Source of the DNA: DMER64 sp049652385
Lineage (GTDB): Bacteria > Bacteroidota > Bacteroidia > Bacteroidales > UBA932
DNA: 64,000 nucleotides
Assembly (NCBI GenBank): GCA_049652385.1
Contig: JBASDX010000009.1
Location: forward strand, 124,001 to 188,000
Direction of reading: 5' to 3'
Part shown: positions 24,084-33,826 of the stretch, in pieces
Numbering within the stretch: position 1 is the first letter of the stretch
Layout: each line of letters starts with the position of its first letter
Made by a program: the position numbers and the translations under genes
The notes under the pieces: model-generated
What the model saw: only the letters and a program-made list of their open reading frames with translations
Databases searched by the model: none
Told to the model about the DNA's origin: nothing

Positions 24084-25332
24084 ACGTACGTTCTATCAAA
24101 GCGGAAATATCCTCATACATTTGAGACACTCTTTTTTTATCCAGTTTTTTTCCTATGCGGCCGCTGTTTTCCAGGGAAGAAATCACATTATCGTATAAGG
24201 TAAACAACCGGTCTTCCAAAAGACCCAGTTGCTGCATAAAACCGGTACCGGCGCTGTTATAAATGCCGTTGAAATACATGTAACGCGCCCCGTTGCCTCT
24301 TTTTACCGGAAATACCCGGTGTTTTAAGGCTACCGCCCATTCACACAACGGTGAGCGTTTTTTTTCTCCTTGCCCCAGCAACAAAGCCGGCTGCTGTTCG
24401 CCCATTTGTACCCATAACGGTATGGCCACTCCGGCCGGCGGATACCCCATAACGGTCCACATAATGGTTTTCAACGGATCTTCCCCTGGTTGAACGCCTT
24501 CAATCACTACGGAACAACTGCTCGATTTGCGCGGAATGAAATCCTGGTCGGGAAACCATCCATTGGCTTTTTCAGGAGCATAGAGCGGATCCCTTAAATC
24601 AATACCTAAGAATGCATGGTAAAAGGAACGCGATACGTTGGTAAAAATCCAACGCGGCGTAAAACCCCCGCCTTGGGCCGTAACAGCCAGGGCTCCTTGT
24701 TTTTGAAACAAGTCCGTTGCCGTCAGATAACGCATATATCCCATACCTTCGTTCAATCGGCCTGTATAGGAAAAATTCGTATACACCAGATAACCGCCCG
24801 GAGCCACGGCCGGATCGTTGGCGTCCATTTTTACCCAGCTGTGGTTGTTCACTTCGTAATAAGCGGCTCCTCCAAGCGCATCTATCACACCAAAATTGGC
24901 TTCTACCCGCATGGGTCTGGAAAGCGTATCCAGAAAATGTTCAAAATCCTGCAAACTGCCGCATATTTCCAAAGCCCTGTACATCAATACGCCTTCGTGG
25001 TCCATTTCTTTTATGTCGTCGTCTTTCAAGTTATAGGAAGCCGTATTCATGATGGAAAATCCGGCACTGTTGGTACCTGCCCATGCAATACCTCCTTCAT
25101 CTGGCGCATTGACTACCGCAAGAAAAGGATATTTTCCCGTCGTAAAATAAGCTATGCGGTTTTGTTCTTCTCCCGTATCGCGGTGTTTCCATAAAAGAGG
25201 CTTTCCGTTGGGTGTTACCTTACCGGTAATGACAGCCGATGTACAGGCCGCCAGGTGGGAAACATACCCCATCATTCCCATAAACAAGGCAACTGCCAAA
25301 AGACTTTTTTTAAAAGAATAAGAATGTTTCAT
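24070..25332 (-). CDS. Exported Ntn-hydrolase, acyltransferase/C45-C69-like
   Basis: 420 aa. An N-terminal signal (MKHSYSFKKSLLAVALFMGM...) ends in LAAC-TSAVITG, so Cys30 becomes the N-terminal nucleophile of an Ntn-hydrolase of the acyl-CoA:6-aminopenicillanate acyltransferase/peptidase C45-C69 group. WKHRDTGEEQNR, GGIAWAGTNSAGFSIMNTAS and ANFGVIDALGGAAYYEVNNH support this. Substrates in the family range from peptides to bile acids and N-acyl amides; this one is unknown. LAAC also fits a lipobox, which would block the nucleophile. It is tightly packed between ruvB (ATGA overlap) and mfd. Confidence 0.85.
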   Translation of the reverse strand: MKHSYSFKKSLLAVALFMGMMGYVSHLAACTSAVITGKVTPNGKPLLWKHRDTGEEQNRIAYFTTGKYPFLAVVNAPDEGGIAWAGTNSAGFSIMNTASYNLKDDDIKEMDHEGVLMYRALEICGSLQDFEHFLDTLSRPMRVEANFGVIDALGGAAYYEVNNHSWVKMDANDPAVAPGGYLVYTNFSYTGRLNEGMGYMRYLTATDLFQKQGALAVTAQGGGFTPRWIFTNVSRSFYHAFLGIDLRDPLYAPEKANGWFPDQDFIPRKSSSCSVVIEGVQPGEDPLKTIMWTVMGYPPAGVAIPLWVQMGEQQPALLLGQGEKKRSPLCEWAVALKHRVFPVKRGNGARYMYFNGIYNSAGTGFMQQLGLLEDRLFTLYDNVISSLENSGRIGKKLDKKRVSQMYEDISALIERTYDTL

Positions 25333-26321
25333 GATTCAAACAACGTTTTGTTTTCCTGTGATAAAATACCTAAGTGTTCATACGCCAGAGCTGTGGCTTC
25401 CCGTCCTCTGGGTGTTCTCTGCAACAACCCCTCCTGTATGAGAAACGGTTCATATACTTCTTCCAGGGTTCCTACTTCTTCGCTTACGGCTGTAGCAATG
25501 GTACCGATTCCCACAGGACCTCCCTTGAATTTGTGAATGATGGTGGATAAAATCTTATTATCCATCTGATCCAATCCTCTTTTGTCTATATTGAGCGCAT
25601 CCAGCGCATATTGCGTAATCTCCGTATCTATTTTGCCGGTACCCTTGACTTGTGCAAAATCGCGTACCCTGCGGAGCAAAGAATTGGCTATACGCGGTGT
25701 TCCCCTGCTCCTGGCAGCTATCTCATGAGCGGCATGATCATCAATTTCCACATCCAGAATGCCGGCAGAACGAAGTACAATTTTCTTCAAAATATCTGCC
25801 GTGTAATACTCCAGATGGCATTGTATGCCAAACCGGGCCCGCAACGGCGCTGTAAGCAGCCCGCTCCGGGTAGTAGCCCCCACCAACGTAAACGGCTGCA
25901 GGGTCAATTGCACGGAACGCGCTCCCGGACCTTTGTCCAACATAATATCTATGGAATAATCTTCCATGGCAGAATATAGATACTCTTCCACCACCGGAGA
26001 AAGCCTGTGGATTTCGTCAATGAACAGAACATCTCCTTCTTCCAGGCCTGTTAATAACCCCGCCAGATCACCCGGTTTATCCAGAACGGGACCGGATGTA
26101 ATGCGCATATTTACGCCCAGCTCATTGGCTACTATATGGGCCAAGGTGGTTTTTCCCAAACCGGGAGGACCATGGAACAATACATGATCCAACGATTCTC
26201 CCCTCAGTAAAGCCGCCTTCACGAATATTTTCAGGTTGTCCGTTATCTTATCCTGTCCGGAAAACTGTATGAATTCTTTAGGTCTTATCTGCTCTTCAAA
26301 ATCTTTGTCAATTTCGCTCAT
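25329..26321 (-). CDS. ruvB: Holliday junction branch-migration helicase RuvB
   Basis: 330 aa. The RuvB motor drives branch migration with RuvA. Walker A is GPPGLGKTT, Walker B is FIDEIHRL, the GATTRSGLLTAPLRARFGI segment carries sensor 1 and the arginine finger, and the C-terminal winged helix has GGPVGIGTIATAVSEEVGTLEEVYEPFL. Start is the ATG at 26321 (MSEIDKDFEEQIRPKEF); a TTG two codons upstream is less likely. ruvA is in the same window (50092) but 24 kb away. It is the first gene of the long leftward run and has the AT-rich candidate origin upstream. Confidence 0.97.
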   Translation of the reverse strand: MSEIDKDFEEQIRPKEFIQFSGQDKITDNLKIFVKAALLRGESLDHVLFHGPPGLGKTTLAHIVANELGVNMRITSGPVLDKPGDLAGLLTGLEEGDVLFIDEIHRLSPVVEEYLYSAMEDYSIDIMLDKGPGARSVQLTLQPFTLVGATTRSGLLTAPLRARFGIQCHLEYYTADILKKIVLRSAGILDVEIDDHAAHEIAARSRGTPRIANSLLRRVRDFAQVKGTGKIDTEITQYALDALNIDKRGLDQMDNKILSTIIHKFKGGPVGIGTIATAVSEEVGTLEEVYEPFLIQEGLLQRTPRGREATALAYEHLGILSQENKTLFES

Positions 26322-26327
26322 GAACAA

Positions 26328-26550
26328 TTATAAATAAAAAGTATTTTTTAGAAAAAAAGAATTGTTGGTTATTATGAGGTGTTGATATGTTGAAAAATAT
26401 TTTAGCTAAGCAATAATGAATAAGTTATGGTATTCAAAAGATTTTTTTTCTGTTGAAATCTTTGTGATAAAAATGGGATAAAAGGTAAGTTTTCCACAAA
26501 TAAAAAGTTATCTACAAAAAGTGAAAATTTATCAAGAGATAATCAACAAG
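26328..26550. other. AT-rich gap with DnaA-box-like cluster (candidate oriC)
   Basis: About 220 bp, very AT-rich, without a gene. The right half carries DnaA-box-like words in one orientation: TTTTCCACA (26490), TTATCTACA (26508), TTATCAAGA (26529), TAATCAACA (26540) and TTATAAACA (26551, touching the hexosaminidase stop). The first two differ from TTATCCACA at one base each. Spacing is 18, 21, 11 and 11 bp. The left half (AAATATTTTAGC, runs of T and A) could be the unwinding region. Nearly all genes to the left point away from it. It could equally be an AT-rich promoter region for ruvB. Confidence 0.4.
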
Positions 26551-28761
26551 TTATAAACATTCTTTTTCAATTCTTATATAATGCAAATAATATACTAAAG
26601 CATCGTTTCCGATATCGGCCACCAGGCGTAATGCCCGGAAAGGAACATCAGGTACAAAACGGCAGCCTCCGTTCATCCATACACAATCGGCACGCTCAAA
26701 GCGTATGCCGTCTGTGGAATATTCCACATGGGCAAAATCAATGATATTGATATCCACAAAAGGCAGGCCCGTCTGAATACGAACACCGGAAGTAGACACA
26801 GGTTCTTCAAAATCAAATTGCAGGTATTGTCCTTCTTCCAAAGGTCCGTAGCAAAAAACATGGTTGTTTCTATATTGTTCAAGGTGGGTCAGCGGAGTAC
26901 GGGGATTGATATTCATGGTACCGCTCACACGTACAGCCGGTTGTTGAAACCTGCCACCGGGTAGCTCAACTTCTACGGTGGTACTTTTTATGTTGTCTTT
27001 ATAAAAAGCAGCCAGTTTATATATCTGCGGAGTAGTAGTTTCTATGGGACCTGTGTAGAGGGGTGAAAGGGCATTCGGCTCCGTTCCGTCATATGTATAA
27101 CGGATGGGCATATGGGGATAGGAGTTTTCTGCCCGGATAGATCCGTCCGCATACAAGGCTTTGGGAGGCGGTATCCGAAAACGGATGCCCATGTGATAGA
27201 GCCTGTCAAAATGGGATTGCTCCAAGCGTTTGTTAAAATCGTCCCAATTTTTACGCTCAAGCGGACTCCAGGCTACTTCCGACAAAGCGCACAAACGCGG
27301 ATAGGTCTGGTATTCGGCAATCCGCTCCGGCCTGTCCAGCAACTCCGACCACAAGCCCCCTTGTACGCCCAGTACATAGGAAGCTTCTGCCTCCGTAAGA
27401 CCGGAAGTAGTAATGGGATCAAAGTTATACACCTGGTCTACTTCAATAATGGCAGCCCACATCATTCCCCTTTCAACCAGGGTATGTTTCATATCCAAAT
27501 AGCAGTATTGCGCCGGTTGGGCAATAATATGGTATCCTTTTTCTGCGGCTTCTTTAATTTTTTGCACGCTTTGCCAGGCATGCACTACCGTTTTGTTGCG
27601 GTCCAATTCCCCTCCGTACATGATTTCATTCCACCCTACCAGGGTTTTATCAAATTTGTTGAGGATTTGTTGCATCCGCTGTACAAAATACGATTGCATT
27701 TCGGTGGGGTTGTTGATGCCGTGCTCTTTCATAAACGCCGAGCACCGGGCGCATTGCGTCCATTGCGTAGTCACAACTTCATCGCCTCCAACGTGAAAAT
27801 AAGAAGACGGAAACAATTGCGCCATTTCCCCGATAATGTCTTCCAACATTTGGTAATTTTCTTCCGACGATACACACCACACATTGTTGGGTACCCCCTG
27901 AATGCTCAAGGCCCGGTAATCCGTCAAATCACAAAGAATCTGCGGATACGTGGCAATGATGGCTTTGGAATGGCCCGGTAGGTCTATTTCCGGAATGATT
28001 TCTATGTGAAGGGTGGCGGCATAGGCCACAATATCCTTGATCTCCTCTTGCGTGTAAAAGCCTCCGTATCTCTCTCCTGCGTGGCCGTAGGTAGAAGGAA
28101 TGACTTCATCGGGTCCCCTCCAGGCGCCTTTGGAAGTCAACTCCGGATATTTTTTGATTTCCACGCGCCATCCCGTATCATCGGCCAGATGCCAGTGAAA
28201 ACGGTTCAGCTTGTGGGCGGCCATCCAGTCCAGGTACTTCTTGACGTAATCTGCTGTGTAGAACTGCCGGCTCACGTCCAGCATCATGCCTCGGTAAGAA
28301 AAACGGGGGTAATCGGTAATGTCTACGCAGGGCAGTGAGGCATAGCGTGCCGAGGCGTATTGGTCCGGTTCATAGACGGGCCGATACACAAAAGGCGGGA
28401 AGAGCTGCAAGAGCGTCTGCACGGCGTAAAAAAAGCCGGGTGCATCCGAGGCTCCGATTTCCACTCTTTCCGGAGTCACGCGCAACGTGTACCCCTCGGC
28501 AGGTACCGTGGAGTTTATTGCAAAAACCACAGCATTGGCCGCCGGAAGCTCCGCAACGCGGCGCAGCGGCAACCGGGTGGAAGGATATAAGGTTCCGGAA
28601 AGGAAAGATACAGCCCCCTCTGCCAAAGGGGCTGCGTCCCGATGTATGTAAACGACAGTATGTTCATTTATCAGAAAATGCCCGTCGTGCGGCGCCTGTT
28701 TTACGGGAGCCGGTATCAGATGTATGAGAGAAGACATCAAAAAAGCAATGAAAAAAGGCAT
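26551..28761 (-). CDS. Beta-N-acetylhexosaminidase, GH20
   Basis: 736 aa, exported (short hydrophobic N-terminus MPFFIAFLMSSLIHLIPAP). A GH20b domain (about residues 20-140) is followed by the catalytic barrel (about 145-500) with SYRGMMLDVSRQFY, HWHLADDTGWRVEIKKYPEL, and the acid/base pair in HVGGDEV; WNEIMYGG completes the site. After residue 600 a discoidin/F5-8-like beta domain follows (LQFDFEEPVSTSGVRIQTGL). It releases terminal GlcNAc/GalNAc from glycans or muropeptides. It is the last gene of a cluster with namZ and a DUF4251 gene, which suggests peptidoglycan sugar turnover. Confidence 0.95.
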   Translation of the reverse strand: MPFFIAFLMSSLIHLIPAPVKQAPHDGHFLINEHTVVYIHRDAAPLAEGAVSFLSGTLYPSTRLPLRRVAELPAANAVVFAINSTVPAEGYTLRVTPERVEIGASDAPGFFYAVQTLLQLFPPFVYRPVYEPDQYASARYASLPCVDITDYPRFSYRGMMLDVSRQFYTADYVKKYLDWMAAHKLNRFHWHLADDTGWRVEIKKYPELTSKGAWRGPDEVIPSTYGHAGERYGGFYTQEEIKDIVAYAATLHIEIIPEIDLPGHSKAIIATYPQILCDLTDYRALSIQGVPNNVWCVSSEENYQMLEDIIGEMAQLFPSSYFHVGGDEVVTTQWTQCARCSAFMKEHGINNPTEMQSYFVQRMQQILNKFDKTLVGWNEIMYGGELDRNKTVVHAWQSVQKIKEAAEKGYHIIAQPAQYCYLDMKHTLVERGMMWAAIIEVDQVYNFDPITTSGLTEAEASYVLGVQGGLWSELLDRPERIAEYQTYPRLCALSEVAWSPLERKNWDDFNKRLEQSHFDRLYHMGIRFRIPPPKALYADGSIRAENSYPHMPIRYTYDGTEPNALSPLYTGPIETTTPQIYKLAAFYKDNIKSTTVEVELPGGRFQQPAVRVSGTMNINPRTPLTHLEQYRNNHVFCYGPLEEGQYLQFDFEEPVSTSGVRIQTGLPFVDINIIDFAHVEYSTDGIRFERADCVWMNGGCRFVPDVPFRALRLVADIGNDALVYYLHYIRIEKECL

Positions 28762-28763
28762 AA

Positions 28764-29243
28764 TTACAATTTCACTTGTCCTAAATACGTTATGGCAGAA
28801 CGGACACTGCTGGTAACAGACAGTTGTGTCGTACCGTCGGTTTCTATAGTCAATGTAAAATCCAGGAGTTCGTTGGGAGGCATTTTAGCCGAAAAACGAA
28901 AGACGGTTTTACCCTTTTTTCCTTTTTCTTTTACAAGTTCTACTTCCCTGTCTTTTAACACTATGGACAAATTTGAGGGGTCGGCGGGGGCGGTGTGGTG
29001 CCGCCCAAAATACGGCAAATACGTATCCACAATCGTTCCTTTGATATGCATTTCATATGCAGGAAATAAATTTCTGGCCGTTTTGCCCAGTGGAAGGGCC
29101 TTATTGAATTCTACCGTAAACTCACCTGTTTCCAACAGCCGGCTCACTTGTTCTTTTTTTTCGGGTTGTCCTTGTAACGCAACAGGAAAAACCAACAGGA
29201 AAAAACAAGCAGCCAAAAAATACGTTTTCAGAACATGTTTCAT
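28764..29243 (-). CDS. DUF4251 secreted protein
   Basis: 159 aa with a signal peptide (LAACFFLLVFPVALQGQ). The mature part matches the Bacteroidetes DUF4251 pattern: a pro-domain strand, the central DTYLPYFGRHH, and a KTVFRFSAKMPPNELLDFTL beta-sandwich end. Function unknown. It is packed between namZ (15-bp gap) and the GH20 gene (2-bp gap). Confidence 0.85.
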   Translation of the reverse strand: MKHVLKTYFLAACFFLLVFPVALQGQPEKKEQVSRLLETGEFTVEFNKALPLGKTARNLFPAYEMHIKGTIVDTYLPYFGRHHTAPADPSNLSIVLKDREVELVKEKGKKGKTVFRFSAKMPPNELLDFTLTIETDGTTQLSVTSSVRSAITYLGQVKL

Positions 29244-29258
29244 GTTTTTAGCTAATTA

Positions 29259-30452
29259 TTATAGGGGATACAGCAGGTAGGGAGCTCTTTGTTTCTTAAA
29301 CGCTTCCAGGTCGTCCTGCCACAGCGCTTCTATCTCTTCTATGGGGACACCTTCCTGTATCATGGGACGTACGTAATCTACGCCTACCAGTTTTTCAAAA
29401 TACGGGGTAAAGAAGGTATCTTCCGCACCGGCGTGTTCTTTCAGATTGGTGTAAGCGTCTACAATGTAGGACAAATCAAAACCGCGTGCACGGACGTATT
29501 CGTTGGAGGGTTCTGTTCGTAAATCCACTCCATAACACAATTGATCTTTCAAAACGGGATTCATGGCTCCGGGAACGGGTACCGGGGTGAAGGAAAATTT
29601 GTAACCTGCCATCAACGGATGGCCGTACACCTGGAACGGGAACTCCGTGCCTCGGCCCAAACTGGCGGTAGTGCCTTCAAACAGACAGATGGAAGGATAC
29701 AGGTAGATGGAGCGGTTGTTGGGCAGGTTGGGAGACGGTTTGAGCGGCAGTATGTATTCGGTGCTGTGGGTATAGCCCTTACACGGAATAACGGTAACGT
29801 CGGCCTGCATACCGTCCGGCAGCCAATGTTCTCCGTTGATCATGCCGGCCATTTCTCCCAGGGTCATGCCGTGTACTACGGGAATGGGGACGATACCTAC
29901 AAAGGAGGTGTATTTTTCTGCATCCAACACAGGGCCGGAAACAATGTGTCCGTTGGGGTTGGGGCGGTCCAGTATGACGAGCGGAACGTCGTTGCGGGCG
30001 CAGGCTTCCATCAGGTAATACATGGAAGAAAGGTACGTATAAAAACGCAGGCCCACGTCTTGTATGTCAAAGACGGCAACGTCCAGTTGCTGCATCAGGC
30101 TGTCTGCCGGGATAAGGCTTTTTCCATAGACAGACACCACGGGAATGCCGGTGGCCTCATCTACGTGGTGGTCAAAACGCCGTCCGGCGTCTGCATCTCC
30201 TCTGAAACCGTGCTCCGGTCCAAAAATCATTCGGATGTCTATACCCAGCGATACCAGGCTGTCTACCAGGTGGGTAGTGCCTATGGTAGCCGTATGGTTG
30301 GTCAATATGCCCACTTTTTTTCCTTCCAGCAAGGGAAGGTAAGCGGCAGTGTTTTCTGCGCCGGTGCGCAATGCGACTTCTTTCCCGGCATTTCCACAGG
30401 AAATCATAAACAGGGAAAGACAAAGAATTCCTAGATAGTACAAATGTTTCAT
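29259..30452 (-). CDS. namZ: Exo-beta-N-acetylmuramidase NamZ (DUF1343)
   Basis: 397 aa predicted lipoprotein (lipobox LFMISC). It matches the DUF1343/NamZ family, shown in other bacteria to release terminal MurNAc from peptidoglycan fragments (GH171). Key segments: GKKVGILTNHTATIG, FGPEHGFRGDADAG, VVSVYGKSLIPADS, VAVFDIQDVGLRFYTYLSSM, LDRPNPNGHIVSGPVLD, VHGMTLGEMAGMINGE and PSPNLPNNRSIYLYPSICLFEGT. The pairing with a GH20 hexosaminidase downstream suggests stepwise removal of MurNAc and GlcNAc. It is divergent from frdA with a short shared promoter region. Confidence 0.93.
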   Translation of the reverse strand: MKHLYYLGILCLSLFMISCGNAGKEVALRTGAENTAAYLPLLEGKKVGILTNHTATIGTTHLVDSLVSLGIDIRMIFGPEHGFRGDADAGRRFDHHVDEATGIPVVSVYGKSLIPADSLMQQLDVAVFDIQDVGLRFYTYLSSMYYLMEACARNDVPLVILDRPNPNGHIVSGPVLDAEKYTSFVGIVPIPVVHGMTLGEMAGMINGEHWLPDGMQADVTVIPCKGYTHSTEYILPLKPSPNLPNNRSIYLYPSICLFEGTTASLGRGTEFPFQVYGHPLMAGYKFSFTPVPVPGAMNPVLKDQLCYGVDLRTEPSNEYVRARGFDLSYIVDAYTNLKEHAGAEDTFFTPYFEKLVGVDYVRPMIQEGVPIEEIEALWQDDLEAFKKQRAPYLLYPL

Positions 30453-30472
30453 GCGTCTAAGTTAGGAAAAAA

Positions 30473-30501
30473 TTGCTACTCGGCATTGTTTTGTATTTTT
30501 G
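30473..30501 (+). promoter_or_regulatory. Predicted promoter of frdAB
   Basis: TTG at 30473-30475 and TATTTTTG at 30494-30501 (matching TAnnTTTG) are 18 bp apart, close to the Bacteroidetes sigma-factor pattern. The GTG start of frdA is 21 bp further on. Confidence 0.5.
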
Positions 30502-30522
30502 TAAATTACAAAACACCGCATA

Positions 30523-32472
<1,950 letters not shown>

Positions 32473-32482
32473 TACAAAGAGC

Positions 32483-33220
32483 ATGCATTTTACATTGAAC
32501 ATATGGAGGCAAGCCTCGCCCAAAGCCAAAGGATATTTCCAAACTATTGATGTAGATGGTATTTCTCCCGATACGTCTTTTCTGGAAATGCTCGATATCG
32601 TGAACAACGACTTGGTTGCACAAGGTAAAGAGGCGATTGCTTTTGACCACGATTGCCGCGAAGGCATTTGCGGGGCGTGCAGCTTGTACATCAACGGACG
32701 GCCCCACGGTCCGGACGACGACATTACCACCTGTCAATTGTACATGAGGCGCTTCCCCGACGGTAGCACCATAACGGTAGAACCGTGGCGCAGTGCGGCG
32801 TTCCCGGTCATCAAAGACTTGATGGTAGAGCGCAAAGCCCTCGACAAAATCCTGCAGGCCGGTGGCTTTATCAGCGTCAATACCGGAGCCGCCCCGGAAG
32901 CGCACCAGATGCTCATACCGCACTCCAGGGCCGAGGAAAGCATGGATGCCGCCGCCTGCATAGGTTGCGGAGCGTGCGTGGCTACCTGTAAAAACCGCTC
33001 GGCCATGCTCTTTGTGGCAGCCCGCGTCAGCAGCCTGGCCCTGCTGCCCCAGGGCAAACCCGAAGCCGCCCGCAGAGCCAAAGCCATGGTCAGGGAAATG
33101 GACCGCCTGGGCTTTGGATCCTGCACGAACATTGGCGATTGCCAGGCAGAATGCCCCAAAGGCATCACCGTAGACCACATCGCCCGCCTGAACCGCGAAT
33201 TCTTGTACCGCCGCCGTTAA
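32483..33220 (+). CDS. frdB: Fumarate reductase/succinate dehydrogenase iron-sulfur subunit
   Basis: 245 aa electron-transfer subunit. The N-terminal [2Fe-2S] ligands lie in CREGICGACS and the later DDDITTC; the C-terminal clusters use CIGCGACVATC, the Cys of GSCTNIGDC and CQAECPKGI. I start at the ATG 10 bp after the frdA stop (MHFTLNIWRQASPKAKG). It is co-transcribed with frdA. The 3' flank is C-rich and full of repeats up to the convergent FISUMP gene. Confidence 0.96.
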   Translation: MHFTLNIWRQASPKAKGYFQTIDVDGISPDTSFLEMLDIVNNDLVAQGKEAIAFDHDCREGICGACSLYINGRPHGPDDDITTCQLYMRRFPDGSTITVEPWRSAAFPVIKDLMVERKALDKILQAGGFISVNTGAAPEAHQMLIPHSRAEESMDAAACIGCGACVATCKNRSAMLFVAARVSSLALLPQGKPEAARRAKAMVREMDRLGFGSCTNIGDCQAECPKGITVDHIARLNREFLYRRR

Positions 33221-33293
33221 TACCCACCGCACCTACTACCTTTTCTCCCGTACCCGTAAATCCTTACTAGCCTCACCATATCCAGAGCGGGTT

Positions 33294-33372
33294 GTAGCAG
33301 CACGGAAAATCCTCCCCACCTTACGGCGGGTCCCCTCCCTTTTCGGGAGCCAACGTTTTTCTTAGCCGCGAC
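33294..33372. repeat. Family C palindromic element
   Basis: Reverse-complement copy of 654-731. Shared words are CACGGAAAATCCTCCCCACC, GGCGGGTCCCCTCCCTTTTC and GGGAGCCAA; ends are GTAGCAGCA and AGCCGCGAC. The two copies are highly similar although 32 kb apart. Confidence 0.75.
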
Positions 33373-33469
33373 AGTACGCCCCGCCGACGCGCTCCCCACT
33401 CGCTCCTTCAGAGTTCCAGGCCCCGCCTACGCCCCTGCTTCCGCTCTCGCCGCACCAGCCTATCAACTA

Positions 33470-33686
33470 GGTAGTGAGTAGCGTTTTTCTACCCACCCTT
33501 CTACCGCACTATCACCCAGCCACTTACTTCCATTCGCCATTTTATGCCACTCACTACCCGGAAGCAAAAAGGCCGTTTTTCCGTATTTTCCGGTCCGGGT
33601 AGTGAGTGACCTTTTTGAAGGCGGTGCGCTAATGCGCAGATATACACACTGTTGCAACGCTTAGTGTTTTTGTGCTACTCACTACC
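33470..33686 (-). repeat. 217-bp family A doublet (inverted orientation)
   Basis: Two 89-bp units, 33470-33558 and 33598-33686, separated by 39 bp. Each starts GGTAGTGAGT and ends ACTCACTACC. Read on the minus strand the order of units and spacer matches the doublets at 59930 and 61471 (unit 1 with TATATCTGCGCATTAGCGCA, spacer with AAAAACGGCCTTTTTGC, unit 2 with AAAAACGCTACTCACTACC). Confidence 0.92.
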
Positions 33687-33711
33687 TGGCAACAAAGCTC
33701 TCGCCGCTCTG

Positions 33712-33763
33712 CAACAAAACGCGGAAGCCGGAATATCTTGCCGAGGCTTCCGCTTTTTTGTTG
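33712..33763. terminator. Family D hairpin, probable bidirectional terminator
   Basis: Arms CAACAAAACGCGGAAGCC and GGCTTCCGCTTTTTTGTTG around a 15-nt loop containing TTGCCGA. On the plus strand the GC stem is followed by six Ts; on the minus strand by GTTTTGTTG. It sits between convergent frdB and FISUMP genes. Similar hairpins lie at 61173-61227 and 61731-61780. Confidence 0.65.
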
Positions 33764-33798
33764 TACGTCCGGCTATATTCTTGCGCGAATTTGCGCAA

Positions 33799-33815
33799 AC
33801 CATCCTAAGGATGGT
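33799..33815. repeat. Palindrome next to FISUMP stop (family B remnant)
   Basis: ACCATCCT-A-AGGATGGT, perfect 17-nt palindrome, 11 bp beyond the FISUMP stop. With the following GCACGGCGGCGTTAGTC it resembles the half family B copy next to the FISUMP stop at 4466. Confidence 0.5.
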
Positions 33816-33826
33816 GCACGGCGGCG

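Larger units (their letters stand above)
33221..33826. other. Repeat-filled gap between convergent frdB and FISUMP genes
   Basis: No gene is visible. It holds a C-rich, G-poor plus strand (33221-33293 and 33375-33468), family C (33294-33372), a 217-bp family A doublet (33470-33686), a terminator-like hairpin of family D (33712-33763), and the palindrome ACCATCCTAAGGATGGT (33799-33815). Short open frames here are repeat readings. Confidence 0.8.

Noticed and set aside
27112..27981. 289-codon open frame antisense to the GH20 gene
   Set aside because: Shadow of a conserved catalytic domain; amino-acid composition is not protein-like.
33470..33686. CRISPR array suggested by regularly spaced repeats (GGTAGTGAGT every 89 or 128 bp)
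   Set aside because: The repeats are inverted pairs, not direct repeats with unique spacers; the interiors are related between copies and no cas gene is present.
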